Source: Clostridium sp. AM22-11AC (GTDB lineage: Bacteria; Bacillota; Clostridia; Lachnospirales; Lachnospiraceae). From it: a stretch of DNA of 64,000 bases. The notes beneath the pieces are model-generated. The model searched no databases, was not told the origin of the DNA, and saw only the letters and a program-made list of their open reading frames with translations. The stretch covers positions 1 to 64,000 of the forward strand of contig NZ_QUCM01000004.1 of NCBI RefSeq assembly GCF_003473545.1. The letters are read 5' to 3'. The position numbers and the translations under genes were made by a program. Shown piece by piece: positions 35,004 through 43,058 of this stretch. The number at the start of each line of letters is the position of its first letter. Position 1 is the stretch's first letter.

Positions 35004-35756
35004 TTACTTTATGGCTTTTCGTTCAAAAACATACTCTGTCTCCGATGACAGATCTCCTCTGAAAGTATATCCAAGTCTATCAAACTTTTTTATATCTACA
35101 GGATTTTCAATATTATTCTCTGCCATAAATCTAACCATTTCACCGCGGGCCATTTTGGCATATGTACCTTTTGTAACCAATTTATCTCCGGATAACTCAC
35201 AAAATACAATCGTAATATATCTGTCCTGTGGTGTCAGATACTTTTCTATGCACTTTGAGTATTCTTTAGATGCCAGATTTATGATCGTTCTGCTATCATC
35301 AATCACTGAATGATATAGCAGGTCACCCCAGTAATCATATAGATTTGTTGTTTCTTCAATCTCAGCTTTTGCCTGCATTTCAAGACGATAAGGAGTCACA
35401 CCATCCATTGGTTTTAAAATGCCATAAAATGCAGACAGGATTCTTAAATGATTTTGCAAATACTCAAACTGCTGGATTTCAAACACCGATGGTGCCATAT
35501 ATTGAAATGCAATCCCTTCATATGCTAAAACAGCCGGAGTAAGCCTGTTATAAAGATCCATATTTTCCAATCTGTTAAAGTTCTGCTCCGCAATCTTGTC
35601 ATTACATTTCCAGATAGTTTGCAGTTCCTCTTTTGATTTACTTTTCATCCAGCTCAATATCTCCTCTGTCTTATCAATAAAGACAGGCAGTTCAACCGGT
35701 GCTATGTTATCTGTATCTACAATCATCTTTTTTGCAGGTGATAAAATAATCTTCAT
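35004..35756 (-). CDS. yaaA: Peroxide stress protein YaaA
   Basis: A 250-residue YaaA (DUF328/UPF0246) protein with the opening MKIILSPAKKM, then PVF...LSWMKSKS, AYEGIAFQYM, LSAFYGILKPMDGVTPYRLEM, and near the C-terminus AKMARGEMVRFM and RLGYTFRGDLSSETEYVFER. In E. coli YaaA lowers free iron and oxidative damage. Its start overlaps the stop of the peroxiredoxin gene by one base, so the two are coupled, reinforcing a peroxide-defence role. Confidence 0.95.
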   Translation of the reverse strand: MKIILSPAKKMIVDTDNIAPVELPVFIDKTEEILSWMKSKSKEELQTIWKCNDKIAEQNFNRLENMDLYNRLTPAVLAYEGIAFQYMAPSVFEIQQFEYLQNHLRILSAFYGILKPMDGVTPYRLEMQAKAEIEETTNLYDYWGDLLYHSVIDDSRTIINLASKEYSKCIEKYLTPQDRYITIVFCELSGDKLVTKGTYAKMARGEMVRFMAENNIENPVDIKKFDRLGYTFRGDLSSETEYVFERKAIK

Positions 35757-36211
35757 TATGACAGTTCCTTGAGCATGTTTTCAGGATCATCTGCCGCCTT
35801 GACTTTATCATTGGCTTTGATGATAACTCCCTGCTCATCAATAAGATATGTGGTTCTTACCACGCCCATAGAGACTTTTCCATAGTTTTTCTTTTCTTTC
35901 CATACATCATACGCTTCGATCACCTTGCGCTCCGGATCTGCCAAAAGTGTAAATGCCAATCCATATTTTTCCTCAAATCTCTTGTGAGAGGCTACAGAAT
36001 CCTTACTTACCCCAAGAACAACTGCTCCTTTCTCAGTGAATTGAGGATAACGCTCGGAAAAACCACATGCCTGCTTTGTACAGCCTGCCGTGTTATCCTT
36101 TGGATAAAAATATAAAATTACCTTTTTACCTAAATAATCACTTAATTTATGCATTTCTCCGTTTTGATCCGGCAATTCAAAAGCCGGTGCTTTGGTTCCT
36201 AACTCTAACAT
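35756..36211 (-). CDS. bcp: Thioredoxin-dependent peroxiredoxin (Bcp/PrxQ type)
   Basis: A 151-residue peroxiredoxin: ILYFYPKDNTAGCTKQACGF contains the peroxidatic cysteine and the second cysteine five residues later, the PrxQ arrangement, and the VVLGVSKDSVASHKRF and VVRTTYLIDEQG blocks are typical. It reduces hydroperoxides with thioredoxin. It sits directly between a small membrane protein gene and yaaA with one-base spacings. Confidence 0.95.
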   Translation of the reverse strand: MLELGTKAPAFELPDQNGEMHKLSDYLGKKVILYFYPKDNTAGCTKQACGFSERYPQFTEKGAVVLGVSKDSVASHKRFEEKYGLAFTLLADPERKVIEAYDVWKEKKNYGKVSMGVVRTTYLIDEQGVIIKANDKVKAADDPENMLKELS

Positions 36212-36424
36212 TTATGATTCCTCCGCTTCTGTCTTTTTCACCTGTTTTCTCGTTCTCTTATTACCTGAAATCATTTTATGTCCAGTGTACATGGACATAA
36301 TCATACATATAAGAGCGCTACACGCAAAATACCTATGACTTGATTTAGATCCTTTATATCCGGTATAAAAAGTTCCAATCATAGTAATTAACGCACCGAC
36401 TGACCAATATTTATGTGCTTTCAT
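36212..36424 (-). CDS. Small membrane protein upstream of bcp
   Basis: 70 residues with two hydrophobic helices (about 8-22 and 33-48), each followed by a TGYKG or TGHK motif, and a basic tail. The two halves look like an internal duplication. The family resembles DUF6219-type proteins. It is the first gene of the bcp-yaaA unit, ending next to the bcp start, and has an AGGT-type site. Confidence 0.65.
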   Translation of the reverse strand: MKAHKYWSVGALITMIGTFYTGYKGSKSSHRYFACSALICMIMSMYTGHKMISGNKRTRKQVKKTEAEES

Positions 36425-36616
36425 GATATACCTCCAAATTGATTAAGCTATTTCCAATGTAAATATCTCTGGATCGTTAACAATATTATATCTTCCGTTC
36501 ATCACTTTCTACAAGCAAGAAAAGAAAAATACTCAATCCATGTAGAGATCGATGCAACATTCACAGGTTTTAACTGCCGTATTGAAAATGTAATCTGCCA
36601 TCTTATCAAATAACAC

Positions 36617-36664
36617 AAAAGGATGTATCACGATAATTCTTTCATTACCTTGACGCATCCTTTC
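36617..36664 (-). terminator. Terminator after the DUF134-NifX gene
   Basis: On the minus strand AAAGGATG and GTCA pair with TGA and CATCCTTT across an A-rich loop, about 30 bases after the gene. The T run is short, so efficiency is uncertain. Confidence 0.55.
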
Positions 36665-36689
36665 GTATTGTTATTTTTTGCTGTTCTTC

Positions 36690-37463
36690 TTAATGACAGC
36701 TATAGCTTCCACAGCCATGTTCTCCACATGTATGTCCTTCCCCGTGACTGTGCTCATGGTGAGAACACCTCACATCTGGATTATAATCAAGTGTTTCATT
36801 AATAAATGCTTCCACCGCCTGATCTGCATCACCGGAAACTCCGCCATAAAGCTTAATACCTGCTGCCGCTAACGCGGTCTGAGCACCTCCTCCAATTCCG
36901 CCGCAGATCAAAACATCGACATTTAATGCATTAAGAACTCCTGCCAATGCACCATGTCCGCTTCCATTCGTATCTACTACTTCTGAATGTACCACTTTCC
37001 CTTCCTCTACATCGTAGATCTTAAATGTCTCTGTGTGTCCAAAATGCTGAAAAATCTGTCCATTTTCATATGTTACTGCTATTCTCATGATACCTTCTCC
37101 TTTTTCTACCGCATATTTTTGGTAAATCTCCTGCTTGTAACATCCTCCAAGGCTGCAGTTACTGCTCTGACCATCACAGATTCTGAAATCTCCACCTTCA
37201 ATTCTGAGCGGATGTCCATCAATGAGAGCATCTGCTATTTTCTTCCTGGCAATCTCGTAAATCCGTTGAACCGTTGTTCTTGCGACTTGCATAGATGCTG
37301 CACACTGCTCCTGACTATAACCTTTCTTGTCCAAAAGACGGATGGTTTCATACTCATCCACGGTCAAAACAATCGGTGTGCTTTTCTCAGTACCATCTGC
37401 CGGAAGAAACTCTAAAACATTCGGGAAATGGCAGACTTTTCTGCATTTTACTGGTCTCGGCAT
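36690..37463 (-). CDS. DUF134 DNA-binding domain fused to a NifX/NafY-type domain
   Basis: 257 residues in two parts. Residues 1-100 are a DUF134 winged helix (MPRPVKCRKVCHFP, DEYETIRLLDKKGYSQEQCA, ARTTVQRIYEIARKKIADAL). From about residue 125 a dinitrogenase iron-molybdenum-cofactor-type domain follows (MRIAVTYENGQIFQHFGHTE, LICGGIGGGAQTALAAAGI). The tail after residue 230 is rich in His and Cys (CSHHEHSHGEGHTCGEHGCG), a likely metal-binding segment. The domain pair suggests a regulator that senses an iron-sulfur or metal ligand. A palindrome over its own -35 points to autoregulation. Confidence 0.88.
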   Translation of the reverse strand: MPRPVKCRKVCHFPNVLEFLPADGTEKSTPIVLTVDEYETIRLLDKKGYSQEQCAASMQVARTTVQRIYEIARKKIADALIDGHPLRIEGGDFRICDGQSSNCSLGGCYKQEIYQKYAVEKGEGIMRIAVTYENGQIFQHFGHTETFKIYDVEEGKVVHSEVVDTNGSGHGALAGVLNALNVDVLICGGIGGGAQTALAAAGIKLYGGVSGDADQAVEAFINETLDYNPDVRCSHHEHSHGEGHTCGEHGCGSYSCH

Positions 37464-37490
37464 AAACTGCTCCTTTCTCTCATTTCCTAT

Positions 37491-37519
37491 ATATTAGCTC
37501 TATAAAAGGCATATGTCAA
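37491..37519 (-). promoter_or_regulatory. Promoter of the DUF134-NifX gene
   Basis: On the minus strand TTGACA (37519-37514) and TAATAT (37496-37491) are 17 bases apart, about 27 bases before the start codon. Confidence 0.75.
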
Positions 37520-37540
37520 TAAAGTTTTTGACATATGCCT
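37507..37540. promoter_or_regulatory. Operator-like palindrome over the -35
   Basis: AGGCATATGTCA (37507-37518) and TGACATATGCCT (37529-37540) form a perfect 12-base inverted repeat with a ten-base centre, overlapping the -35 of the DUF134-NifX gene. A bound dimer would block RNA polymerase. Confidence 0.75.
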
Positions 37541-37563
37541 ATATGCATTAGCTAATGGTATTA

Positions 37564-37800
37564 CTATTTTTCATTATTTTTTAATTTACAGATGCCTTGT
37601 GTCATTGTTCTCATTGGACAAAATGTACACCAGGTTCGTGGCTTATATAACACCATTACGATCAAGCCTAACAACAGAGATGTAAGCATCAAACTATAAA
37701 ATCCAAAACTAAACTGTGCCACCTAATCAGCTACTGTTCCTGCAGTGTATGTCCATCCCCACGGAACACGGAATGCAAATAATAGTGTTATATACAGCAT
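37564..37800 (-). pseudogene. 4Fe-4S membrane protein remnant with an internal stop
   Basis: From ATG 37800, behind GAGGAG, the frame gives MLYITLLFAFRVPWGWTYTA, a TAG at 37725-37723, then a membrane segment and PRTWCTFCPMRTMTQGICK before the final stop. CTFCPMxTMxQxxC is the cysteine cluster of NapH/MauN-like membrane ferredoxins. The internal amber codon and small size indicate a decayed gene, unless the stop is read through. Confidence 0.65.
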
Positions 37801-37810
37801 AAACTTCTCC

Positions 37811-38026
37811 TCACGGCACATATATTTTGACGGTTTTCCGCAAATTAACTATCGATAATGGCATAGAAAGAACAGTTAGTTTCCCAGGATCCTTTTTAAT
37901 TTCAACAACATCAGGATTGCCCGTGATTAAAATTACAGGTGTTGTCCTGTCAGCACACCATGGCTGATTCGGTTGTCTCGTCATATCTTTGGTAACAATC
38001 CAAAGATCCGGCTTATGTTTGCCTAA
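37811..38026 (-). pseudogene. Response-regulator receiver-like C-terminal remnant
   Basis: The minus-strand frame reads KHKPDLWIVTKDM, TTPVILITGNPDVVEIKKD, LTVLSMPLSIVNLRKTVKIY and stops. The strand pattern (PDL...DM..., TPVILITG, LxxP.s...L) resembles the last two thirds of a receiver domain. It directly follows, in another frame, the truncated FAD oxidoreductase, so a deletion probably joined two genes. Confidence 0.4.
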
Positions 38027-38661
38027 TTTTGTTTTAGCGCTTTTATCCCATGCTTTCTCATTTCATTATGGATCATGGATGCCATATCCGGATCAAAAGG
38101 ATTCATCAGCTGCTTAGGCCGTTGGACAATTGTAACATCCATGCCAAGCTCCCTCAAATTTTCTGCCAGTTCCAGACCAATAAAGCCACCACCTGCCAAT
38201 AAAGCAGATTTTGGATGATTCTTATTTATATATTCCTTTATCCGAAAAGTATCTTCTACAGTACGAAGTGTAAAAAGTTTATCAATGCCTACTCCAGGAA
38301 GTCTCGGCTGTGTTGGCTTTGCACCTGGAGAGAGGATCAGCTTATCATAGTTTTCTTCAAATATCTCACCGTTCTCCAAATTTTTCACCGAAACCGTTTT
38401 ACGGTCCGGATGTATGGAAATAACTTCATGATGTATCTTCATATTGATATGGAAACGTTTAAAAAAGCTCTCTGGTGTCTGTAGGGTAAGTTCTTCCGTA
38501 TCTATGATCACGTCTCCAATATAATATGGAAGCCTACAATTCGCATAGGATATGTATCCGGATCTTTCAAACACAGTAATTTCTGCATGTTCATCCAGTC
38601 TGCGTATTCTTGCTGCGGCTGTAGCTCCTCCGGCTACACCGCCTACGATTACTACCTTCAT
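38023..38661 (-). pseudogene. Truncated CoA-disulfide-reductase-like FAD oxidoreductase
   Basis: 212 residues: FAD motif VVIVGGVAGGATAAARIRR, the redox-cysteine block SYANCRLPYYIG, SPGAKPTQPRLPG and the NAD motif LLAGGGFIGLELAENL. The family (CoA-disulfide reductase/NADH oxidase) is at least 440 residues, often with a rhodanese tail, so only the first half remains. A rhodanese gene lies directly upstream on the same strand. The C-terminal end changes abruptly to KALKQN at the deletion point. Confidence 0.85.
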
Positions 38662-38662
38662 C

Positions 38663-38989
38663 TTATTTTTCTACCTTTCCTGTATAAGCAGCAATGCCGC
38701 CGATATTCTTTACTTTCATATATTCCATGTGCTGTAGCATACCAGTTGCCTGACGGCTCCGGACTCCTGAATAACAATATACAAATAATGGGATATCTTT
38801 ATTTTTCACCACAGATACAATATTGTTAAGTTGCTGTAACGGTATATTTTTACTTTCTGGTATATGCCCTTCCTGATATTCCTGCGGGATACGAACGTCC
38901 AACAGAATTGCACCGGCAGTCGAACCATATTCCTCTATCCCTTGATTGATATCTTCCTGTTTAAAAAAATCAAAAAGACCCATAAACAT
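38663..38989 (-). CDS. Rhodanese-like sulfurtransferase
   Basis: A single-domain rhodanese of 108 residues: ILLDVRIPQEYQEGHIPESKNIPL is the conserved entry and FVYCYSGVRSRQAT holds the catalytic cysteine (about residue 74) in the active-site loop. The C-terminal NIGGIAAYTGKVEK is complete. It passes sulfane sulfur between thiols. Its neighbours are a thioredoxin fragment and an FAD-disulfide-reductase fragment, the remains of a sulfur-redox operon. Confidence 0.88.
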   Translation of the reverse strand: MFMGLFDFFKQEDINQGIEEYGSTAGAILLDVRIPQEYQEGHIPESKNIPLQQLNNIVSVVKNKDIPLFVYCYSGVRSRQATGMLQHMEYMKVKNIGGIAAYTGKVEK

Positions 38990-38995
38990 ATCTCC

Positions 38996-39202
38996 TTAAA
39001 TCATTGTTAGAATGGCCTCCTTGGGTCTCGCACCCGAAACCTGTTGAACAATCTTTCCATTCTTCATCACCACCAAAGTCGGGATACTCATAATACCAAA
39101 TTCACTTGCCAGTTCATGCTGCTCATCCACATTGATCTTTCCAACTTTGATATCCGCACGTTCATTTGCAATCTCCTCTCTTTTCCGTGATGATATCACC
39201 AT
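38996..39202 (-). pseudogene. Thioredoxin C-terminal fragment
   Basis: About 57 matching residues: EEIANERADIKVGKINVDEQ, SIPTLVVMKNGKI (the cis-Pro loop) and SGARPKEAIL. The N-terminal strand and the WCGPC active site are missing and the residues before EEIA do not fit the family. No longer a functional thioredoxin. Confidence 0.8.
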
Positions 39203-40027
39203 ACTACATTGTCTTAGCTTCTTGCCATACCGTCTACCCGTTTACTGCAAATTTTGATGCAGGATAAGCAAATCCACTTGGTTGTCCAGAAATATTCACC
39301 ATAGAGGAGGTTGAAAGAATGACACCATTACCTTATCAAAAGTCTCCTCTACGCTGTAGTTATCTCCGTTCGGTACCAGGATTGAATTATTGCATTGGTA
39401 CCCGTTAAGAAATTTCGGTGCTCGATATTTGCGTTTAAGTGTTCTCTCGGTGCTCACGAGCACCGGAAAAAAGAAAAAGCAGCAATGAGCTTTTACGATC
39501 ATTGCTGCAAAAAATGCACGTTCCCAGGGGGAATCGAACCCTCAACTAGTGCTTAGGAGTTCATCCTAGTACAGAAAACAGCTTGCATTCTATGTCAATC
39601 AAAGTCATTCAAAGCCTTGATTTTACTGCTTTTTCTGTCAATTTCAGAAAAGATAAGAAAACCTGTTTTCATCTGAGGAATTACAGTTTGGGTGGAAAAA
39701 TGGTGGATTTTCCACCATTAGGGTAAAGCCAACCTGTTCCTTCCAATTATAAATGATGACTACCATTACCTGACATTTTACAGTAATGATTATTTGGTTT
39801 TCTTATTAGATTTATATTTATTATACCGTGCCTGCGGTCAACTGTCGATAACAAATTGACCGCAAATGTATTATTTTTTCTTGCTTTTACAACGGATGAC
39901 TCAAGCCTTCTACGCTTCAAATACCCGGAAATGTTTCTGCACTGAATCATATTTCCCAGTTTCGTAATTTAGTATTTTCTATACCGGATTTAATTGTTCA
40001 TCCGTTAGCGGAGCAACCCGATTGTCT
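39203..40027. other. Gene-remnant and non-coding zone
   Basis: About 820 bases without an intact gene. On the minus strand, 39238-39302 reads VNISGQPSGFAYPASKFAVNG and stop, the YxxxK active-site segment of a short-chain dehydrogenase; about 39320-39352 reads VEETFDKVMV, another SDR-like block in a different frame. A tRNA-like 3' half lies at 39520-39563. An A/T-rich part with an imperfect palindrome GGTGGATTTTCCACC (39703-39717) follows. Nothing else is recognised. Confidence 0.45.
39520..39563 (-). other. tRNA-like 3' half, possible attachment-site remnant
   Basis: The minus strand reads CTCCTAAGCAC, then GAGGGTTCGATTCCCCCT and GGGAACG, resembling the anticodon loop (CCT), T arm and acceptor strand of a tRNA-Arg. 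The 5' half is absent and the anticodon stem does not pair, so it is not a tRNA gene. Integrative elements that insert in tRNA genes leave such 3' copies. Confidence 0.45.
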
Positions 40028-40240
40028 TTATCCAGCCATGCAAAAATTATTTGCGATATATCCATCAGCAAGATCCGTAAGACCAGACAGCAATAAGATT
40101 TCACCAGCTAACAGAGGATTTTTCTTTACACAATAACTCCATATAATTACCGGAATCAGACAAAGCCGAAAAAAAGAAAGAAGATTAGGAACCGTAATAA
40201 TTCTATTCAAATTTTCTTCCTGATTCACTTCACTCTGCAT
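40028..40240 (-). pseudogene. PgsA-like CDP-alcohol phosphatidyltransferase, N-terminal fragment
   Basis: 70 residues: ITVPNLLSFFRLCLIPVIIW and LSGLTDLADGYIA are the start of a phosphatidylglycerophosphate synthase-like protein. The catalytic motif DGxxARxxxxxxxxGxxxD breaks off after DGYIA, and most of the protein is missing. It overlaps the FUSC gene by 11 bases, so it was the last gene of the operon that also encodes two cardiolipin synthases, which use the phosphatidylglycerol this pathway makes. Confidence 0.8.
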
Positions 40241-41294
40241 GTACGGTCACCTCACTTTCCTTTTTTTTAGACATAAACCAATAAAATATAACACAAAATG
40301 CTAAAGCAAACACAACGCCAAAAACATTCTGAATCACTCTAAGACCAACTGCTCCTTTTAGTCCATAACGCTCTGTAGCAATAGCCAAAGCACCAAATGT
40401 GTTAAATACTGCCTGCCAGCCATATTTTGCAGAAAGTCCTACACCAATTCCACCAAGAATTCCTATATATGCATAGATTGACGAAGGAAGCAGAAAATAT
40501 AATACTGTAAAACATATTACACCTGCAATATTTCCGACAATCCTTTTACGGACTCTGTAGTGCATATCTTCCATAAACGGCAAAATCGCGGACATGGCCG
40601 CAATACCAGCCCACATTGCACGTGGCATATTACAAAGTTCTGCAATGCAAAGGACAATCGGTACGCATAAAATCTGACATATCTGCCATTTTGTTCTGGA
40701 AGAAGTGATATCAAATTCTTGTATCAGATCTTTCAGATTTCTTTTATAAGTTCTGTTTTTATGATTTCGATAAAATACAAAGCAGGTAAGTGCTGCACCT
40801 AATGCCATTCCGGTTAATCGCATCTGATAACTTTTTCCTGTTACATCATATCCATATAGCAGCAGATACCCAAGAACCAATGTAGATTGATTAAACATGA
40901 ATGGATTATGGCATCCGAACAGAATCAACACAGCCAGTGCCGCAATATTTAACAGCATTCCCAATACTGGTGAAAACTGATTTGCTAAATGCGGACATAC
41001 AGTCATAATTACAAAGAACAAAGCCAAAAGCATCGTAGATTGTCCGGTGTGGATCCCCAGATCCGCATTCCGAAACACCATGAGACATAATAAGACTACT
41101 ACACCTACAATGCTGTTCTCATTTCCAAATAGGATGCTAAAAATACTAACAAAGAAAAAACAAAATGCCATTGTAACAGCTATCTTCACCAGATATACCC
41201 ACATATGATATAATTTTTCTTTCACTGTTTCACTCTTTTTCAACAGATTTTTAGAACCTGCCTGATTTAACTGCAATTCCTGATAAAATGTCAT
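40230..41294 (-). CDS. FUSC-family membrane protein
   Basis: 354 residues with about ten hydrophobic segments in two groups separated by a charged stretch (RNHKNRTYKRNLKDLIQEFD). The second half, with MPRAMWAGIAAMSAILPF and RVRKRIVGNIAGVICFTVLYFLL, is the fusaric-acid-resistance/aromatic-acid-exporter (FUSC) signature, including the R-x-x-x-R-x-x-G-x-x-x-G motif. It likely exports an amphipathic compound, or supports envelope function with its phospholipid-synthase neighbours. It follows the kinase gene by about 30 bases. Confidence 0.8.
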   Translation of the reverse strand: MTFYQELQLNQAGSKNLLKKSETVKEKLYHMWVYLVKIAVTMAFCFFFVSIFSILFGNENSIVGVVVLLCLMVFRNADLGIHTGQSTMLLALFFVIMTVCPHLANQFSPVLGMLLNIAALAVLILFGCHNPFMFNQSTLVLGYLLLYGYDVTGKSYQMRLTGMALGAALTCFVFYRNHKNRTYKRNLKDLIQEFDITSSRTKWQICQILCVPIVLCIAELCNMPRAMWAGIAAMSAILPFMEDMHYRVRKRIVGNIAGVICFTVLYFLLPSSIYAYIGILGGIGVGLSAKYGWQAVFNTFGALAIATERYGLKGAVGLRVIQNVFGVVFALAFCVIFYWFMSKKKESEVTVHAE

Positions 41295-41325
41295 GTAATT
41301 CCTCCTCTATCTGTTTTTCTTAAAC

Positions 41326-42369
41326 TTATATGGCCTCATCTTTCTGTATTGGAAGCTCTACAACAAATCTGCATCCACCATATTCCCGGTTTTCTGCCTT
41401 GATTGTCCCGCCAGCACTATCTACGATCCGTTTCACAAGTGCAAGGCCGAGACCATTTCCCTCTGCTTTGTGAGAACCGTCTGCCTGATAAAATTTATCA
41501 AATATTCTGGTTTTCACATCATCCTCTATTCCCGGTCCTTCATCTTCCAGAATAAACATTACAGAATCCTTTTCCTGCTTCAGAAACATCATAATTGTCC
41601 CCTTTGCAGGACTGAACTTAATCGCATTATCTAAAAGATTCATCCATATATGCATAAAAAGTCCTTCATTCCCAGTATATTTAACTTCCTCCAGCTCTAC
41701 CTGGAAACCAATTTCTTTTTCTGTCCATTTTGTCTCCAGGGAAAGAAATGCCTGACGGATCTGTTCATCCAAACGATATTCTGTTTTTTTCATGGGTATG
41801 TTCTGATTCTCTAACTTGGATAACAGCAAAATATTTCCAACCAATCCGGAAAGCCTTTGGGTATTAAACAGGATTTTTTCTACATATTCCTCTTGCTCAT
41901 GAGACAGTTCTTCTCCCTGAAGAAGCATTGTATACCCTTCAATGGCATTGATCGGGGTCTTAAACTCATGAGAAACATTGGAGACAAAATCCATCTGCAG
42001 TACTTCTGTTGCACGAAGCTCTTTTGTCATCACATTAAAACTCTGGTAAGATTCTCCAACTTCTGCGATACGGCTGTTCGTTTCCAAGTGCTGTTCAAAA
42101 TCTCCCTGCGAAACTTCCTTCATTGCTTTACTGAGTCTGGTAATTGGTTCCAGCAACCTTGCATTGATAAAGGAAGTAATCAGCCCTGCAATCAATGTAT
42201 TAAAAATCAAAAGCCAGCCAAGCACAGGTATGCTACCAGGCAGATTAAAAAAATGATTCAAAAAAGCAAATAATAACGCAGATATGACTGTTGAAAATAC
42301 AAGTGCCAGCCAGATTGCACCAGTCAGACAGGATCGGATCCGCAATCCTTTTTCTTTCTTTTGTTCCAT
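41326..42369 (-). CDS. Sensor histidine kinase
   Basis: 347 residues. Two membrane helices near residues 15-35 and 42-65 leave almost no external loop, so sensing is probably within the membrane. A HAMP segment (LEPITRLSKAMKEVSQGDF) leads to the H-box NVSHEFKTPINAIEGYT (phosphoacceptor His about residue 135), then N box MNLLDNAIKFSP, G1 EDEGPGIED, F and G2 GNGLGLALVKRI. The short-loop layout is that of intramembrane-sensing kinases of Firmicutes that respond to cell-envelope attack. It overlaps the response regulator gene by one base. Confidence 0.93.
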   Translation of the reverse strand: MEQKKEKGLRIRSCLTGAIWLALVFSTVISALLFAFLNHFFNLPGSIPVLGWLLIFNTLIAGLITSFINARLLEPITRLSKAMKEVSQGDFEQHLETNSRIAEVGESYQSFNVMTKELRATEVLQMDFVSNVSHEFKTPINAIEGYTMLLQGEELSHEQEEYVEKILFNTQRLSGLVGNILLLSKLENQNIPMKKTEYRLDEQIRQAFLSLETKWTEKEIGFQVELEEVKYTGNEGLFMHIWMNLLDNAIKFSPAKGTIMMFLKQEKDSVMFILEDEGPGIEDDVKTRIFDKFYQADGSHKAEGNGLGLALVKRIVDSAGGTIKAENREYGGCRFVVELPIQKDEAI

Positions 42370-43040
42370 TATTTTTTCACCACCTTGTATCCAATTCCAC
42401 GCATTGTTACGATTTCAAAATCAGGGTTATCTTTCAAACGCTCCCTGATTCTTCCTATATGTACCTCTATCGTATGTGGGTCTGCCTCCGTCTCGTATCC
42501 CCATACTTCATCCATTAACTGTTGTTTTGTAAATGTTCTGCCTGGCGAAGCTGCAAGCTTATATAAAAGCAGGAATTCTTTTTTAGGCAAAACAAGACTT
42601 TCCTTATCAGTTGTAACCGTCATTGCATCATAATCAAACTCTGTTGAACCGATCACAATTTTGTGTTCATTCAGTATCTGTGCACGGCGAAGCAGTGCCC
42701 CGACTCTTAAAACCATTTCATTCACATTTACCGGTTTTACCATATAATCGTCACTTCCCGAAAGAAATCCCTGGCGCATATCATCAAAGGAACCTTTCGC
42801 AGTGATCATAAGTACCGGTATCTGATATCCTGCTGAACGGAGTTCCGACACCAGTTCATAACCATCCATAACCGGCATCATAATATCGGAAATGATCAGA
42901 TCAATATACTCTTTATCCAATATTTCTAATGCCAGTGCTCCATCCGATGCACTTTTGACCTGATATCCATTCTTCTCAAGCACTTTTTGGAATAGCTGGC
43001 TTAATTCTTTATCATCTTCTACAATTAATATTTGAAACAC
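42369..43040 (-). CDS. OmpR/PhoB-family response regulator
   Basis: 223 residues: receiver with ED at 8-9, phosphoacceptor Asp in DLIISDIMMP (about residue 54), T/A switch MITAK and lysine in DDYMVKPVN, followed by a winged-helix DNA-binding domain ending in TIEVHIGRIRERLKDNPDFEIVTMRGIGYKV. Partner of the adjoining kinase; it probably regulates the surrounding envelope cluster. It follows the first phospholipase-D gene by 18 bases. Confidence 0.95.
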   Translation of the reverse strand: MFQILIVEDDKELSQLFQKVLEKNGYQVKSASDGALALEILDKEYIDLIISDIMMPVMDGYELVSELRSAGYQIPVLMITAKGSFDDMRQGFLSGSDDYMVKPVNVNEMVLRVGALLRRAQILNEHKIVIGSTEFDYDAMTVTTDKESLVLPKKEFLLLYKLAASPGRTFTKQQLMDEVWGYETEADPHTIEVHIGRIRERLKDNPDFEIVTMRGIGYKVVKK

Positions 43041-43058
43041 GATCTTCTTCCTCCTTTA

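Noticed and set aside
36533..36658. Small minus-strand frame of 41 residues ending CECCIDLYMD
   Set aside because: It overlaps the probable terminator of the DUF134-NifX gene, lacks a ribosome binding site and has no recognised relatives.
39520..39563. Functional tRNA-Arg gene
   Set aside because: The 5' half and a paired anticodon stem are missing.
39747..39950. Minus-strand frame of 67 codons in the remnant zone
   Set aside because: No recognisable motif, no ribosome binding site, A/T-rich composition.
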